This document shows positions 7,222 to 15,928 of a stretch of DNA of 43,282 nucleotides, piece by piece. The stretch covers positions 1-43,282 of the forward strand of contig VFYY01000012.1 of NCBI GenBank assembly GCA_016871375.1, in the 5' to 3' direction. A program made the position numbers and the translations under genes. Under the pieces are notes generated by a model. That model was not told the DNA's origin and searched no databases. It worked only from the letters and a program-made list of their open reading frames with translations. Origin of the DNA: Acidimicrobiia bacterium (GTDB lineage Bacteria > Acidobacteriota > Vicinamibacteria > Vicinamibacterales > UBA2999). Position 1 is the first letter of the stretch; every line of letters begins with the position of its first letter.

Positions 7222-8147
7222 TCGCATTCCTCTTCCCGGGACAGGGTTCGCAGAAGGTCGGGATGGGAAAGGACCTCGTGGAGGCCTTCCCGGAAGCGCG
7301 CCGGACCTTCGAGGAGGCCGACGCCGCGTTCGGCGGCCCGCTGTCGGGGCTGTGCTTCGAGGGGCCCGAGGATCAGCTCATGCTGACCGAGCACACGCAG
7401 CCGGCGATCCTGACCGTGAGTACCGCGGCGGCGCGCGTGCTCGCGTCGAAGGGGATCACCCCCGCGTTGGTGGCCGGGCACAGCCTCGGCGAATACTCGG
7501 CGCACGTGACGGCGGGCACGTTCCCGTTCGAGGAAGCCGTGCGGGTGGTCCGCCGGCGCGGGCGCTACATGCAGGAAGCCGTGCCCGTGGGGCAGGGCGC
7601 CATGGCCGCGATTCTCGGCCTCGACGCCGCGCTCGTGAAGCAGGCGTGCGAGGAAGCCGCCAACGGCGAGGTCGTGAGTCCGGCCAACATCAACAGCGCC
7701 GATCAGGTCGTCATCGCCGGCGCGACCGCCGCCGTGCAGCGGGCCTCCGAGCGCGCGAAGGCGCTGGGCGCCAGGCGCGCGATCCCGCTGCCCGTCAGCG
7801 CCCCCTTCCACTGCGCGATGATGAAGCCGGCCGAGGATCGGCTCGCGCCGGAGCTGCGGGCGCTTGCCGCGCTGACCCCGCGCGTGCCCGTCGTGGCGAA
7901 CGTGGACGCCGAGCCGAAGCGCGACGCCGCGGCGTCCATCGAGGCGCTGGTGAAGCAGGTGTCGGCGCCCGTGCTCTGGGAGCAGGTCGTGCGGCGCCTT
8001 GCGTCGGAAGGCGTCACCACGTATGTTGAAGTGGGCCCCGGACGGGTGCTCAGCGGTCTCGTCAAGAAGATCCACAAGGACGCGCGCGTCTTCAGTTTCG
8101 GGGCGCCGGAGGACCTGGCGCCGCTCGAGGACGCCTTGCATGTTTAG
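7218..8147 (+). CDS. fabD: malonyl-CoA:ACP transacylase FabD
   Basis: 309 residues. Loads malonyl onto ACP. GQGSQKVGMG near the N-terminus, nucleophile Ser89 in GHSLGEYSA, general-base His198 in PVSAPFHCAMM, and the C-terminal YVEVGPGRVLSGLVKK. The GTG start at 7218 overlaps the plsX TGA by 4 bases (GTGA), the usual sign of translational coupling. The 3' end overlaps fabG by 8 bases. Confidence 0.96.
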   Translation: MIAFLFPGQGSQKVGMGKDLVEAFPEARRTFEEADAAFGGPLSGLCFEGPEDQLMLTEHTQPAILTVSTAAARVLASKGITPALVAGHSLGEYSAHVTAGTFPFEEAVRVVRRRGRYMQEAVPVGQGAMAAILGLDAALVKQACEEAANGEVVSPANINSADQVVIAGATAAVQRASERAKALGARRAIPLPVSAPFHCAMMKPAEDRLAPELRALAALTPRVPVVANVDAEPKRDAAASIEALVKQVSAPVLWEQVVRRLASEGVTTYVEVGPGRVLSGLVKKIHKDARVFSFGAPEDLAPLEDALHV

Positions 8148-8880
8148 CCTCAAGGACAAGGTCACCATCGTCACCGGCGCCTCGCGCGGCATCGGCCGGG
8201 AAATCGCCGCGCAGATGGCATCGCGCGGGGCGGTCGTCGTTGCCGCGGCGCGCGGCGACAACGCGGCCGGCACCGTGGCGGCGATTACCCAAGCCGGCGG
8301 CCGCGCCGAGGTCGCCTCCCTCGACGTCACCGACGAGGGTTCCGTCGCCGCGATGGTGAGCGGCACGCTCGAGCGCCACGGCCGCATCGACGTGCTGGTG
8401 AACAACGCCGGCATCGCCCGCGACCAGCTGATGCTGCGCATGAAGCGCGACGACTGGGACCAGGTGCTGGCCACGAATCTGACGTCCGCGTTCACCTGTG
8501 CGCAGGCCGTCCTCAAGCCGATGGTGAAGCAGCGGAGCGGCCGTATCATCAGCATCAGCTCGGTCGTCGGCCAGATGGGGAACGCGGGGCAGGCCAACTA
8601 CGCCGCCTCGAAGGCCGGGCTCATCGGGTTCAGCAAGGCGCTCGCCCGCGAGGTGGCCTCGCGCAGCATCACCGTGAACGTCGTCGCGCCCGGTTTCATC
8701 GAAACGGACATGACGAAGGAGCTGCTGGCGAAGGCGCAGGGCGACTGGGCGTCCCAGATTCCGCTCGGACGGGCCGGCACGACGGCGGATGTCGCCGCCG
8801 CGGTGTGCTTTCTCGCCTCGGATGAGGCGTCGTATATTACAGGGCAGGTACTTGCCGTCAACGGCGGCATGTACATGTGA
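8140..8880 (+). CDS. fabG: 3-oxoacyl-ACP reductase FabG
   Basis: 246 residues, an NADPH-dependent short-chain dehydrogenase. Cofactor motif TGASRGIG at 12-19, NNAG at 88-91, catalytic Ser140, Tyr154 and Lys158 (YAASK) with Asn113. C-terminal [20 protein letters not shown] is typical FabG. The ATG at 8140 lies inside the last codons of fabD; the overlap suggests coupling. The context between fabD and acpP makes the role in fatty acid elongation secure. Confidence 0.96.
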   Translation: MFSLKDKVTIVTGASRGIGREIAAQMASRGAVVVAAARGDNAAGTVAAITQAGGRAEVASLDVTDEGSVAAMVSGTLERHGRIDVLVNNAGIARDQLMLRMKRDDWDQVLATNLTSAFTCAQAVLKPMVKQRSGRIISISSVVGQMGNAGQANYAASKAGLIGFSKALAREVASRSITVNVVAPGFIETDMTKELLAKAQGDWASQIPLGRAGTTADVAAAVCFLASDEASYITGQVLAVNGGMYM

Positions 8881-8891
8881 ACGGAGGAGAG

Positions 8892-9134
8892 ATGGCGGTT
8901 GCAGACAAGGTGAAGAGCATCATCGTCGAGCAGCTCGGCGTGGATGAAGAGGAAGTGACCCCGGACGCCTCGTTCGTGGACGACCTCGGCGCCGACTCGC
9001 TCGACACGGTGGAGCTCGTCATGGCGTTCGAGGAGGAGTTCGGGATCGAGATTCCGGACGAGGACGCCGAGAAAATCACCCGCGTCAAGGAAGCGATCGA
9101 TTACATCGAGGCGCACGCCAAGGCCAAGAAGTAG
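8892..9134 (+). CDS. acpP: acyl carrier protein
   Basis: 80 residues, acidic. The 4'-phosphopantetheine site is Ser36 in [19 protein letters not shown]. The ATG at 8892 is preceded by a strong GGAGGAG (8883-8889), the best ribosome site in this operon, consistent with the high demand for ACP. An in-frame GTG at 8877 overlapping the fabG stop is less likely. Confidence 0.97.
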   Translation: MAVADKVKSIIVEQLGVDEEEVTPDASFVDDLGADSLDTVELVMAFEEEFGIEIPDEDAEKITRVKEAIDYIEAHAKAKK

Positions 9135-9143
9135 CGAGGGGAC

Positions 9144-10385
9144 GTGACCAGGCGGGTCGTCATCACCGGCATCGGGCTGGTGTCGTCGCTCGGCATCGGC
9201 ACGGCAGCGAACTGGAACGCGCTGCTGTGCGGGCAGAGCGGCGTCGGGCGGATCACGAAGTTCGATGCCAGCGCCTTCGCCGCGCAGATCGCGGCGGAGG
9301 TCAAGGACTTCGACCCGCTGCAGTTCGTCGACAAGAAGGACGTCAAGAAGATGGACGTCTTCATCCAGTACGCGATTGCGGCGTCGCAGTTCGCGATGGA
9401 TGACAGCAAGCTCCCGATCACGGCCGAGACCGCGCCGCGCGTCGGCGTCTTCATCGCCTCCGGCATCGGCGGGTTCAGCACCATCGAGCGCGAGCATCGC
9501 GCGCTGCTCGAGGGCGGCCCGCGCAAGATCTCGCCCTTCTTCATCCCGTCGGCGATCATCAACCTGGCCGCCGGACAGGTGTCCATCCGCTTCGGCGCGA
9601 AGGGGCCGAACTCGGCGACGTGCACCGCGTGCTCGGCGTCGGCGCATGCCATCGGCGACGCGTGGGAAATCATCCGCCGCGGCGACGCCGACGCGATGAT
9701 TGCCGGCGGCTCCGAGGCGGCGATCACGCCCATGGGCGTCGGCGGCTTCGCGGCGCTGCGCGCGCTCTCGACGCGCAACGACGAGCCGCAGAAGGCGAGC
9801 CGCCCGTTCGACAAGGACCGCGACGGCTTCATCATCGGCGAGGGCGCCGGCATCCTCGTGCTCGAGGAGCTGGAGCAGGCGCAGCGGCGCGGCGCGCCGA
9901 TCTACGCCGAGCTGGTCGGCTACGGGATGTCGTCCGACGCGTATCACATCACCGCGCCGTCGGAAGACGGCGAGGGCGCCGTGCGCGTCATGGGTCTCGC
10001 GCTGAAGAAGGCCGGCGTGAAGCCCGAGCAGGTCGACTACATCAACGCCCACGGGACCTCGACGCCGCACAACGACCGGCTCGAGACGCTGGCCATCAAG
10101 ACGTGCTTCGGCGAGCACGCGCGCACGGTCGCGATCTCCTCGACCAAGTCCATGACCGGGCACCTGCTGGGCGGCGCCGGCGCGCTGGAGGCGGGCATCT
10201 CGGCGCTGGCCGTGCACGAGCAGGTCGTGCCGCCCACGATCAACCTCGACCATCCGGATCCGGAGTGCGACCTCGACTACGTGCCGCACAGGAGCCGGAA
10301 GATGGCGGTCCAGTACGCGCTCTCCAACTCGTTCGGCTTCGGCGGCACGAACGCTGCACTCCTCTTCAAGAAGTTCGAAGGGTGA
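9144..10385 (+). CDS. fabF: beta-ketoacyl-ACP synthase II FabF
   Basis: 413 residues. Condenses acyl-ACP with malonyl-ACP. Catalytic Cys163 in [13 protein letters not shown], His303 in [11 protein letters not shown], Lys335 and His340 in [16 protein letters not shown]-terminal [16 protein letters not shown] and C-terminal [15 protein letters not shown] complete the fold. The GTG start at 9144 has GAGGGG upstream. The stop overlaps etfB (GTGA). It is the only condensing enzyme in the cluster; fabH, which normally stands between plsX and fabD, is absent. Confidence 0.96.
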   Translation: MTRRVVITGIGLVSSLGIGTAANWNALLCGQSGVGRITKFDASAFAAQIAAEVKDFDPLQFVDKKDVKKMDVFIQYAIAASQFAMDDSKLPITAETAPRVGVFIASGIGGFSTIEREHRALLEGGPRKISPFFIPSAIINLAAGQVSIRFGAKGPNSATCTACSASAHAIGDAWEIIRRGDADAMIAGGSEAAITPMGVGGFAALRALSTRNDEPQKASRPFDKDRDGFIIGEGAGILVLEELEQAQRRGAPIYAELVGYGMSSDAYHITAPSEDGEGAVRVMGLALKKAGVKPEQVDYINAHGTSTPHNDRLETLAIKTCFGEHARTVAISSTKSMTGHLLGGAGALEAGISALAVHEQVVPPTINLDHPDPECDLDYVPHRSRKMAVQYALSNSFGFGGTNAALLFKKFEG

Positions 10386-11164
10386 AGATCGCCGTCTGCA
10401 TCAAACAGGTTCCCACCCGCGAGTGGCAGCCCCGGCTCCGCGACGACAAGACCTGGATCCGCGAGGCTGACGTCAGCTACGAGATGAACGAGCCCGACGC
10501 CTATGCCCTCGAGGAGGCGCTGCGCCTCCGCGAGAAGCACGGCGGCGAGGTGGTCGTCTGCTCGGCGGGCCCGGCCCGCGTGCAGCAGGTCATTCGCGAG
10601 GCGCTGGCGCGCGGCGCCGACCGCGCCATTCACGTCGAGGACGACAGCCTGGCCGCGGCGGACGCGTTCGTGTCGGCAGGCGCGCTCGCCTCCGCGATGG
10701 CGGACGAGACGTTCGACCTCGTGCTCACCGGCCTCCAGTCCGACGACCAGGGCCACGGCCAGACGGGCGTCGTGCTGGCGGAGCGTCTCGGCATCCCGCA
10801 CTCCACGATCATCATGGAGGTGCAGATCGACCCTTCGACAAGCTCAGGGCAAGCGGGGAGCCTGCGCGTGAAGCGCGAGCTCGAAGGCGGCTGGTTCCAG
10901 TGGATTGCGATGCCGCTGCCGGCGCTGCTGACGATCCAGAGCGGCATCAACCAGCTGCGCTACGCCACGCTCAAGGGCATCATGGCGGCGAAGAAGAAAG
11001 AGATCAGGAAAGCGTCTCTGCCCGCGGGGCTCCAGCCGTCGCAGCAGATCGTGGCGCTGGCGATGCCGGCGCGCAGCAAGCAGACGCACCTGATCGGCGG
11101 GTCGGCGGGTGAGGCGGCCAAGGAACTGGTCCGCCTGCTGCGTGACGAGGCGCGCGCCCTGTGA
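10382..11164 (+). CDS. etfB: electron transfer flavoprotein beta subunit
   Basis: 260 residues. With EtfA forms the FAD/AMP heterodimer that accepts electrons from acyl-CoA dehydrogenases. [52 protein letters not shown] (nucleotide site) and [27 protein letters not shown] are EtfB landmarks. Residues ~150-159 ([10 protein letters not shown]) in the hairpin before [10 protein letters not shown] are not part of the family pattern and come from a short repeat (10831-10857). The GTG start overlaps the fabF stop by 4 bases, so synthesis and oxidation genes share one transcript. Confidence 0.94.
   Translation: MKIAVCIKQVPTREWQPRLRDDKTWIREADVSYEMNEPDAYALEEALRLREKHGGEVVVCSAGPARVQQVIREALARGADRAIHVEDDSLAAADAFVSAGALASAMADETFDLVLTGLQSDDQGHGQTGVVLAERLGIPHSTIIMEVQIDPSTSSGQAGSLRVKRELEGGWFQWIAMPLPALLTIQSGINQLRYATLKGIMAAKKKEIRKASLPAGLQPSQQIVALAMPARSKQTHLIGGSAGEAAKELVRLLRDEARAL
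10831..10857 (+). repeat. TTCGACAAGCTCAGG-type repeat inside etfB
   Basis: CCCTTCGACAAGCTCAGGG with a GCAAGCGGGG tail, an imperfect palindrome with CCCT/AGGG ends. From general experience this word recurs across many environmental genomes and gives peptides such as STSSGQA. Here it is read as PSTSSGQAG. Confidence 0.7.
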
Positions 11165-11217
11165 CACGAGCGCGTCAGTCCGAACATCCCGCGCTGGTGT
11201 CACAAGAAGACACTGTT

Positions 11218-11252
11218 AATCACAGCGCGGCTTTTGATTGCGGAGCCCCGCT

Positions 11253-11258
<6 letters not shown>
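11218..11258 (+). repeat. 14-bp inverted repeat covering the etfA start
   Basis: Arms at 11218-11231 (AATCACAGCGCGGC) and 11245-11258 (GCCCCGCTGTGATT) pair with one mismatch around a 13-base loop. One candidate etfA start (TTG 11238) lies in the loop and the other (GTG 11253) in the right arm, so the RNA hairpin could mask initiation. There is no U tract, so it is not a standard terminator. Confidence 0.7.
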
Positions 11259-12215
<957 letters not shown>

Positions 12216-12216
12216 C

Positions 12217-12236
12217 GGGCGACGCATGCGTCGCCC
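12217..12236 (+). repeat. perfect 20-bp palindrome with GACGCATGCGTC core, intergenic copy
   Basis: Begins one base after the etfA stop codon. An identical 20-bp copy lies 129 bases downstream inside the next gene. It has no loop and no U tract. Confidence 0.95.
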
Positions 12237-12245
12237 CTACCACGA

Positions 12246-13910
12246 ATGACTCGCGAGACGCTCGAGGTCGATGTCCTGATTGTTGGCGGCGGGCCGGCGG
12301 GCCTCTCGGCCGCGATTCGTCTCGCGCAATTGAATCAGGGTGCTGGGGCGACGCATGCGTCGCCCGTCTCGGTCGCGGTGCTCGAGAAAGCGCGGGAACC
12401 GGGCGCACACGAGCTCTCCGGCGCCATCCTCGACCCCTCGGCGCTGCGCGATCTGATCCCCGATTTCAGGGAGAAGGGCGCCCCGCTCGAGAGCGACGTG
12501 CACGGCGAGCGCGTGTACTTCCTCACGCAGCAGGGGAAGGTGCCGTTCCCGATCATCCCGCCACCGCTGCGCAACCACGGCAACTACGTCATCTCCATCA
12601 ACAAGTTCGTGCAGTGGCTCGCGCAGCAGGCGGAAGCCGGCGGCGTGGACTTCTTCAGCGGCTTCCCCGGCCAGGACGTACTTATGGAGGGTGTGCGCGT
12701 CATCGGCGTGCGCACCGGCGACAAGGGGATCAGCCGCCACGGCCAACAGAAGCCGACGTTCGAGCCCGGCGTGGACATCGCCGCGAAGGTGACGATTTTC
12801 TGCGACGGCGTTCGCGGCAACCTGACCAAGGAGCTGCTGCGCCGGCTGCAGCTCGGGAAGGACCGGCAGCCGGAACAGTTCGCGCTCGGCATCAAGGAGC
12901 TGTGGGAGCTGCCGAAGGACCGCGTCGCGCCGGGGACCGTGATGCACACGATGGGCTACCCGCTGCGGCACGAGGAGTTCGGCGGGGCCTTCATCTACGG
13001 GCTGCCGGACGGACTGCTCTCGCTCGGCTTCGTTGTCGGGCTGGACTACAAGGACCCGCTCTTCGACCCGCACATGGCGTTCAACCGCTTCAAGCAGCAC
13101 CCCTTCACCCGGGCGCTGCTCGACGGCGGGCAGATGATCCGCTACGGCGCCAAGGCGCTTCCCGAGGGCGGCTGGAACACGATTCCGCGGCCGTACATGG
13201 ACGGCGGCCTCATCGCCGGCGATGCTGGGGGCTTCATGAACTCGGTGCGGCTGAAGGGCATCCACCTCGCCATGCGCACCGGGATGCTGGCCGCCGAAAC
13301 GGCGTACGACGCCGTACGCGCCGGAGATACCTCCGCCGCGGCGCTCAGCCGCTACCAGCTGAAGATCGACGCCGGCGCCGTGCGCGCGGAGCTCTATCCT
13401 GTGCGCGGCGTGCATCAGGCATTCGGCTCCGGGCTGCTTGCCGGTGTCGTCGCCGCGGGCCTCTCCGTGGTGACGCGCGGCCTCGTCCCCGGGGATCTCC
13501 ACGGCGAACCGGGCCACGAGCGGATGCAGACGCTTCGCGACTACTCCGGCGCCGCGCCGGGTACGATGACGACGAGTAACCTGACGACCGCCGATCGCAC
13601 GCTGACGTTCGACAAGGTCACCAACGTGCACTACTCGGGCACCGCGCACGACGAGGATCAGCCCGCGCATCTCCTGGTGCACACCGACGTCTGCAGCTCG
13701 ATCTGCGGCCCCGAGTACGGCCACCCGTGCACGCGCTTCTGTCCGGCGAACGTCTACGAGATCGCGCACGACGCCGACGGGACGCCGCGCCTGCAGATCA
13801 ACGCGTCGAACTGCGTGCACTGCAAGACGTGCGACATCATGGATCCCTACCAGGCGATCACGTGGGTACCGCCTGAAGGGGGCGGCGGTCCTCAGTACAG
13901 CGGAATGTGA
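12246..13910 (+). CDS. electron transfer flavoprotein:ubiquinone oxidoreductase
   Basis: 554 residues, an FAD and 4Fe-4S membrane-associated enzyme that passes electrons from ETF to the quinone pool. N-terminal FAD fold [19 protein letters not shown] (10-28), [17 protein letters not shown], and the C-terminal cluster domain with Cys499 (FCPANVYE) and Cys523, Cys526, Cys529 ([13 protein letters not shown]), ending [12 protein letters not shown] as in mitochondrial ETFDH. Residues 34-40 (GATHASP) lie in the loop between the first helix and second strand and are encoded by a perfect palindrome. Follows etfA by 30 bases, so the three genes form one electron-transfer unit. The start ATG 12246 fits the family. 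Confidence 0.95.
   Translation: MTRETLEVDVLIVGGGPAGLSAAIRLAQLNQGAGATHASPVSVAVLEKAREPGAHELSGAILDPSALRDLIPDFREKGAPLESDVHGERVYFLTQQGKVPFPIIPPPLRNHGNYVISINKFVQWLAQQAEAGGVDFFSGFPGQDVLMEGVRVIGVRTGDKGISRHGQQKPTFEPGVDIAAKVTIFCDGVRGNLTKELLRRLQLGKDRQPEQFALGIKELWELPKDRVAPGTVMHTMGYPLRHEEFGGAFIYGLPDGLLSLGFVVGLDYKDPLFDPHMAFNRFKQHPFTRALLDGGQMIRYGAKALPEGGWNTIPRPYMDGGLIAGDAGGFMNSVRLKGIHLAMRTGMLAAETAYDAVRAGDTSAAALSRYQLKIDAGAVRAELYPVRGVHQAFGSGLLAGVVAAGLSVVTRGLVPGDLHGEPGHERMQTLRDYSGAAPGTMTTSNLTTADRTLTFDKVTNVHYSGTAHDEDQPAHLLVHTDVCSSICGPEYGHPCTRFCPANVYEIAHDADGTPRLQINASNCVHCKTCDIMDPYQAITWVPPEGGGGPQYSGM
12346..12365 (+). repeat. perfect 20-bp palindrome, copy inside the ETF-QO gene
   Basis: Same 20 bases as 12217-12236. 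Read in frame as GATHASP, residues 34-40, in a loop of variable length in this family. Confidence 0.95.
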
Positions 13911-13911
13911 C

Positions 13912-13967
13912 GATTTGTGATTTGCGATTTGCGATTTGGGTTTTGGGATTTGGGATTTGGGATTTGT
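13912..13967 (+). repeat. eight tandem heptads GATTTGN
   Basis: GATTTGT, GATTTGC twice, GATTTGG, GTTTTGG, GATTTGG twice, GATTTGT. Unlike the two earlier blocks there is no inverted half. It starts one base after the ETF-QO stop, and its last unit supplies the GTG start of the next gene. Confidence 0.92.
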
Positions 13968-14643
13968 GAGTAGCGACTGGCGCTCGTCCTGGTCGAAGCG
14001 GGCGCAAGTCGGCGCCATCGCCGCGCTGGGTTACCCGCTGATCAACGCCCTCGGCCGGACTCTGCGCTGGCGCGTGGACGGCATGCAGCATCTCGACGCC
14101 ATCCGCGCCGCCGGCCGTCAGCCGGTGATGGCCTTCTGGCACGGCCGCATCCTGCCCGCCACCTTCTACTTCCGCCGGCGCGGCATCGTCGTCATCACCA
14201 GCGAGAACTTCGACGGCGAATGGATCGCGCGCATCATCGAGCGCTTCGGCTACGGCACGGCACGCGGCTCGACGACGCGCGGCGGGCTGAAGGCGATGAA
14301 GCAGCTCGTGCGGGACATGGAGGAGGGGAAGCCCGCGGGGTTCACCGTTGACGGCCCGCGCGGGCCTGCGCGGGCCGCGCAGCCCGGCGCCATCTGGCTG
14401 GCGAAGGCGACCGGGAATCCCGTGCTGCCGTTTCACCTCGAGGCGTCGCGGCACTGGTCGCTGGGCAGCTGGGACCGCACGCAGATCCCGAAGCCGTTCA
14501 GCACGGTGGCGCTGGCGATCGGGGAGCCGATCCCGGTGGCGGCGGATGCCACCGACGAGGAGATCGAGCGCGCGCGGCTCGAGCTGGAGCAGCGGCTCCG
14601 GGCGCTCGAGGAGAAGGCGCGCGCATTGCTCAAAGGCGGGTAA
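13966..14643 (+). CDS. DUF374-family lysophospholipid acyltransferase-like protein
   Basis: 225 residues. Matches DUF374 of the LPLAT superfamily: the acyltransferase His in FWHGRILPATF, ITSENFDGEWIARIIERFGYGTARGSTTRGG (family SrSrDGElia..ler.G...RGSssrgG), and VDGPRGPARAAQPGAIWLAKATGNPVLPF. These proteins lie at the membrane and are predicted to acylate lipid A precursors or phospholipids; the substrate is unproven. The GTG at 13966 falls in the last heptad unit; a start at 13936 would translate repeat DNA (GFGIWDLGF), so it is disfavoured. A short amphipathic N-terminus precedes the domain. Confidence 0.82.
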   Translation: MSSDWRSSWSKRAQVGAIAALGYPLINALGRTLRWRVDGMQHLDAIRAAGRQPVMAFWHGRILPATFYFRRRGIVVITSENFDGEWIARIIERFGYGTARGSTTRGGLKAMKQLVRDMEEGKPAGFTVDGPRGPARAAQPGAIWLAKATGNPVLPFHLEASRHWSLGSWDRTQIPKPFSTVALAIGEPIPVAADATDEEIERARLELEQRLRALEEKARALLKGG

Positions 14644-14709
14644 GGCGTGTGGGGCCGGTGGGGCGTGTTAGCTCACTCGCCTCACCCGCCCTACTCGCCT
14701 CACGTGCCC
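14644..14709 (+). repeat. nonamer repeat block, tandem then inverted
   Basis: Three 9-base units GGCGTGTGG, GGCCGGTGG, GGCGTGTTA are followed by GC and four units of the opposite sense (TCACTCGCC, TCACCCGCC, CTACTCGCC, TCACGTGCC). The block fills the convergent spacer exactly, from the TAA of the acyltransferase gene to the stop codon of the SEC-C gene. Confidence 0.85.
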
Positions 14710-14961
14710 TTACGGGACCTGAACGCCGTTCGCGTCGTGGTAGTGGCCGTGCTCCGACGACCACACGCGCGTGGGGCTGCTCGCGCGCTCACCGCTGAAC
14801 GACGCGATGCCCGCAACGAGCGCGGCCAGCACGGCCCCGCCCACCAGGGCGATCATCGTCCAGTTCTGCACGGTGCCGCCGCGGTCCTTCGATTCGCAGC
14901 ACTTCTTGTACTTACGGCCGCTGCCGCACGGACAGAGATCGTTGCGTCCAACCTTGGCCAT
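14710..14961 (-). CDS. SEC-C zinc-motif protein with one membrane segment
   Basis: 83 residues. The first 25 are a SEC-C motif ([18 protein letters not shown]), the zinc-binding tail known from SecA and many small proteins. Residues ~35-55 ([19 protein letters not shown]) form a single membrane helix and a short tail follows ([19 protein letters not shown]). The His-rich HGHYHD end looks like a metal-binding or conserved lineage motif. The function is unknown; membrane anchoring suggests a partner at the translocon, but that is inference. ATG at 14961. Confidence 0.8.
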   Translation of the reverse strand: MAKVGRNDLCPCGSGRKYKKCCESKDRGGTVQNWTMIALVGGAVLAALVAGIASFSGERASSPTRVWSSEHGHYHDANGVQVP

Positions 14962-14986
14962 GGTGGGGTAGTTATCGCAGATCCAA

Positions 14987-15040
14987 GGCGCCCCGTAAAG
15001 GGGCGCCCTACGCGTGTAGGGCGGGCCTTTACGGCCCGCC
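14987..15040 (+). repeat. pair of palindromic elements back to back
   Basis: First hairpin: arms GGCGCCCC / GGGGCGCC (14987-15007) with loop GTAAA. Second: arms GGCGGGCC / GGCCCGCC (15020-15040) with loop TTTAC. They are joined by a third inverted repeat GCCCTAC-GCGT-GTAGGGC (15005-15022). The loop of the second supplies the TAA stop of marR (15031-15029). Confidence 0.93.
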
Positions 15041-15469
15041 TGGCCTCGTCAACCGTTGCAGCAGGTCCGCCGCGCGCGAGAGGAGGTCCAGTTCCTCGGG
15101 CGGGAGCGTCTTCAGCTCGGCGGCCAGCGCGGCGACGCGACGGCGGCGGCCTTCCTTCAGGATCTTCGCGCCCCTGGCCGTCGCCTCCAGCCAGACGACG
15201 CGGCCGTCGCGCTCGTCGCCGCGCCGCTTCAGCAGGCCGTCGCGCTCCATGCCGACGACCAGCCGGGTGATCGTGGGCGTGCTGACCTGTTCCGCCGCCG
15301 CCAGCTGGCCGATCGTCACCGGCCCGCCGAAGACGAGGACCGAGAGCGCCGACGCACGGGCGGGGGAGAGATCCATGGCGGCGTCCTGCCGCCGCAGCCG
15401 GCGCAGCAGGTGAATCGCGGCCGAGTGCAGGCGGTCGGCGATGGACTGGTAGTCGGGGCTTGACGGCAT
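15029..15469 (-). CDS. MarR-family transcriptional regulator
   Basis: 146 residues with the MarR winged-helix layout: an N-terminal dimerisation helix ([20 protein letters not shown]), helix-turn-helix [33 protein letters not shown], and the wing [17 protein letters not shown]. It is divergent from a VOC-fold gene with 41 bases between the start codons, filled by two direct repeats (15472-15512) that are the likely operator, so it probably controls itself and the VOC gene. The C-terminal residues GGP and the stop codon are encoded by the palindromic repeat at 15020-15040, so the native end may have been replaced. Confidence 0.88.
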   Translation of the reverse strand: MPSSPDYQSIADRLHSAAIHLLRRLRRQDAAMDLSPARASALSVLVFGGPVTIGQLAAAEQVSTPTITRLVVGMERDGLLKRRGDERDGRVVWLEATARGAKILKEGRRRRVAALAAELKTLPPEELDLLSRAADLLQRLTRPGGP

Positions 15470-15471
15470 TA

Positions 15472-15512
15472 GTTGCGTAGGCTAAGTATATCGTTAGCGA
15501 GGCTAATTATAT
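15472..15512 (+). promoter_or_regulatory. two 20-bp direct repeats, probable MarR operator and divergent promoter
   Basis: GTTGCGTAGGCTAAGTATAT (15472-15491) and GTTAGCGAGGCTAATTATAT (15493-15512) share 16 of 20 bases and are spaced 21 bp centre to centre, two helical turns. The second contains a TTAGC-GAG-GCTAA inverted repeat (15494-15506). On the minus strand TATACT (15490-15485) is a good -10 box for marR and TATAAT (15511-15506) another. The second repeat ends inside the VOC start codon, so bound repressor would cover both promoters. Confidence 0.7.
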
Positions 15513-15882
15513 GTTGAGCCTGTCGACAATCCAACAGATCGCCGTCGTCGTGCACGACACGCCGAGGGCCGTGGCCTTCTACCGCGACGTCCTCGGCATG
15601 ACGCTGCTGTTCGAGGCGCCGCCGTCGCTGGCCTTCTTCGACTGCGGCGGCGTCCGGCTCATGCTGGGGCCCGCGTCCTCGCCGGAGTTCGACCAGCGGT
15701 CGTTCATCTACTACCACGTGGCCGACATCCAGGCGGCGGCGCAGGAGCTCGAGGCGCGCGGCGTGACCTTCGACGAGACGCCGCACATCGTGGCGAAGCT
15801 GCCGAGCGTGGACGTCTGGCTGGCCATCTTCCGCGATCCGGACCGGAACGTGGTGGGCCTCATGAGCGAGGTTCCGCGCTAA
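15511..15882 (+). CDS. VOC-superfamily (glyoxalase/bleomycin-resistance fold) protein
   Basis: 123 residues with paired beta-alpha-beta-beta-beta modules: IQQIAVVVHDTPRAVAFYRDVLGMTLLFEAPPSLAFFDCGGVRLMLGP, then IYYHVADIQAAAQELEARGVTFDETPHIVAKLPSVDVWLAIFRDPDRNVVGLMSE. Metal-ligand candidates are His (VVHD), Glu/Asp near FDC, His (YYHVAD), and the C-terminal DPDRNVVGL typical of glyoxalase-like dioxygenases and resistance proteins. The activity is not predictable. ATG 15511 (TTG at 15514 possible). Pairs with the divergent MarR gene, which suggests response to a small aromatic or toxic compound. Confidence 0.82.
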   Translation: MLSLSTIQQIAVVVHDTPRAVAFYRDVLGMTLLFEAPPSLAFFDCGGVRLMLGPASSPEFDQRSFIYYHVADIQAAAQELEARGVTFDETPHIVAKLPSVDVWLAIFRDPDRNVVGLMSEVPR

Positions 15883-15891
15883 GATACGCAA

Positions 15892-15921
15892 GGAACGGCG
15901 TCAAGCCGTTCCGGTAGACAG
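15892..15921 (+). repeat. GGAACGGC hairpin element, copy 1
   Basis: Perfect 8-bp arms GGAACGGC / GCCGTTCC around GTCAA, followed by a CGGTAGACAG-like tail. Same design as 17553-17582. The two copies differ by a compensating pair (G-C to C-G) in the stem. Confidence 0.9.
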
Positions 15922-15928
15922 GGCCACT

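Noticed and set aside
14987-15040. Rho-independent terminators at the hairpins
   Set aside because: The hairpins have no U tract, several lie inside genes or before starts, and the same sequences recur in other contexts, so they fit repeats better. Some could still stop transcription.
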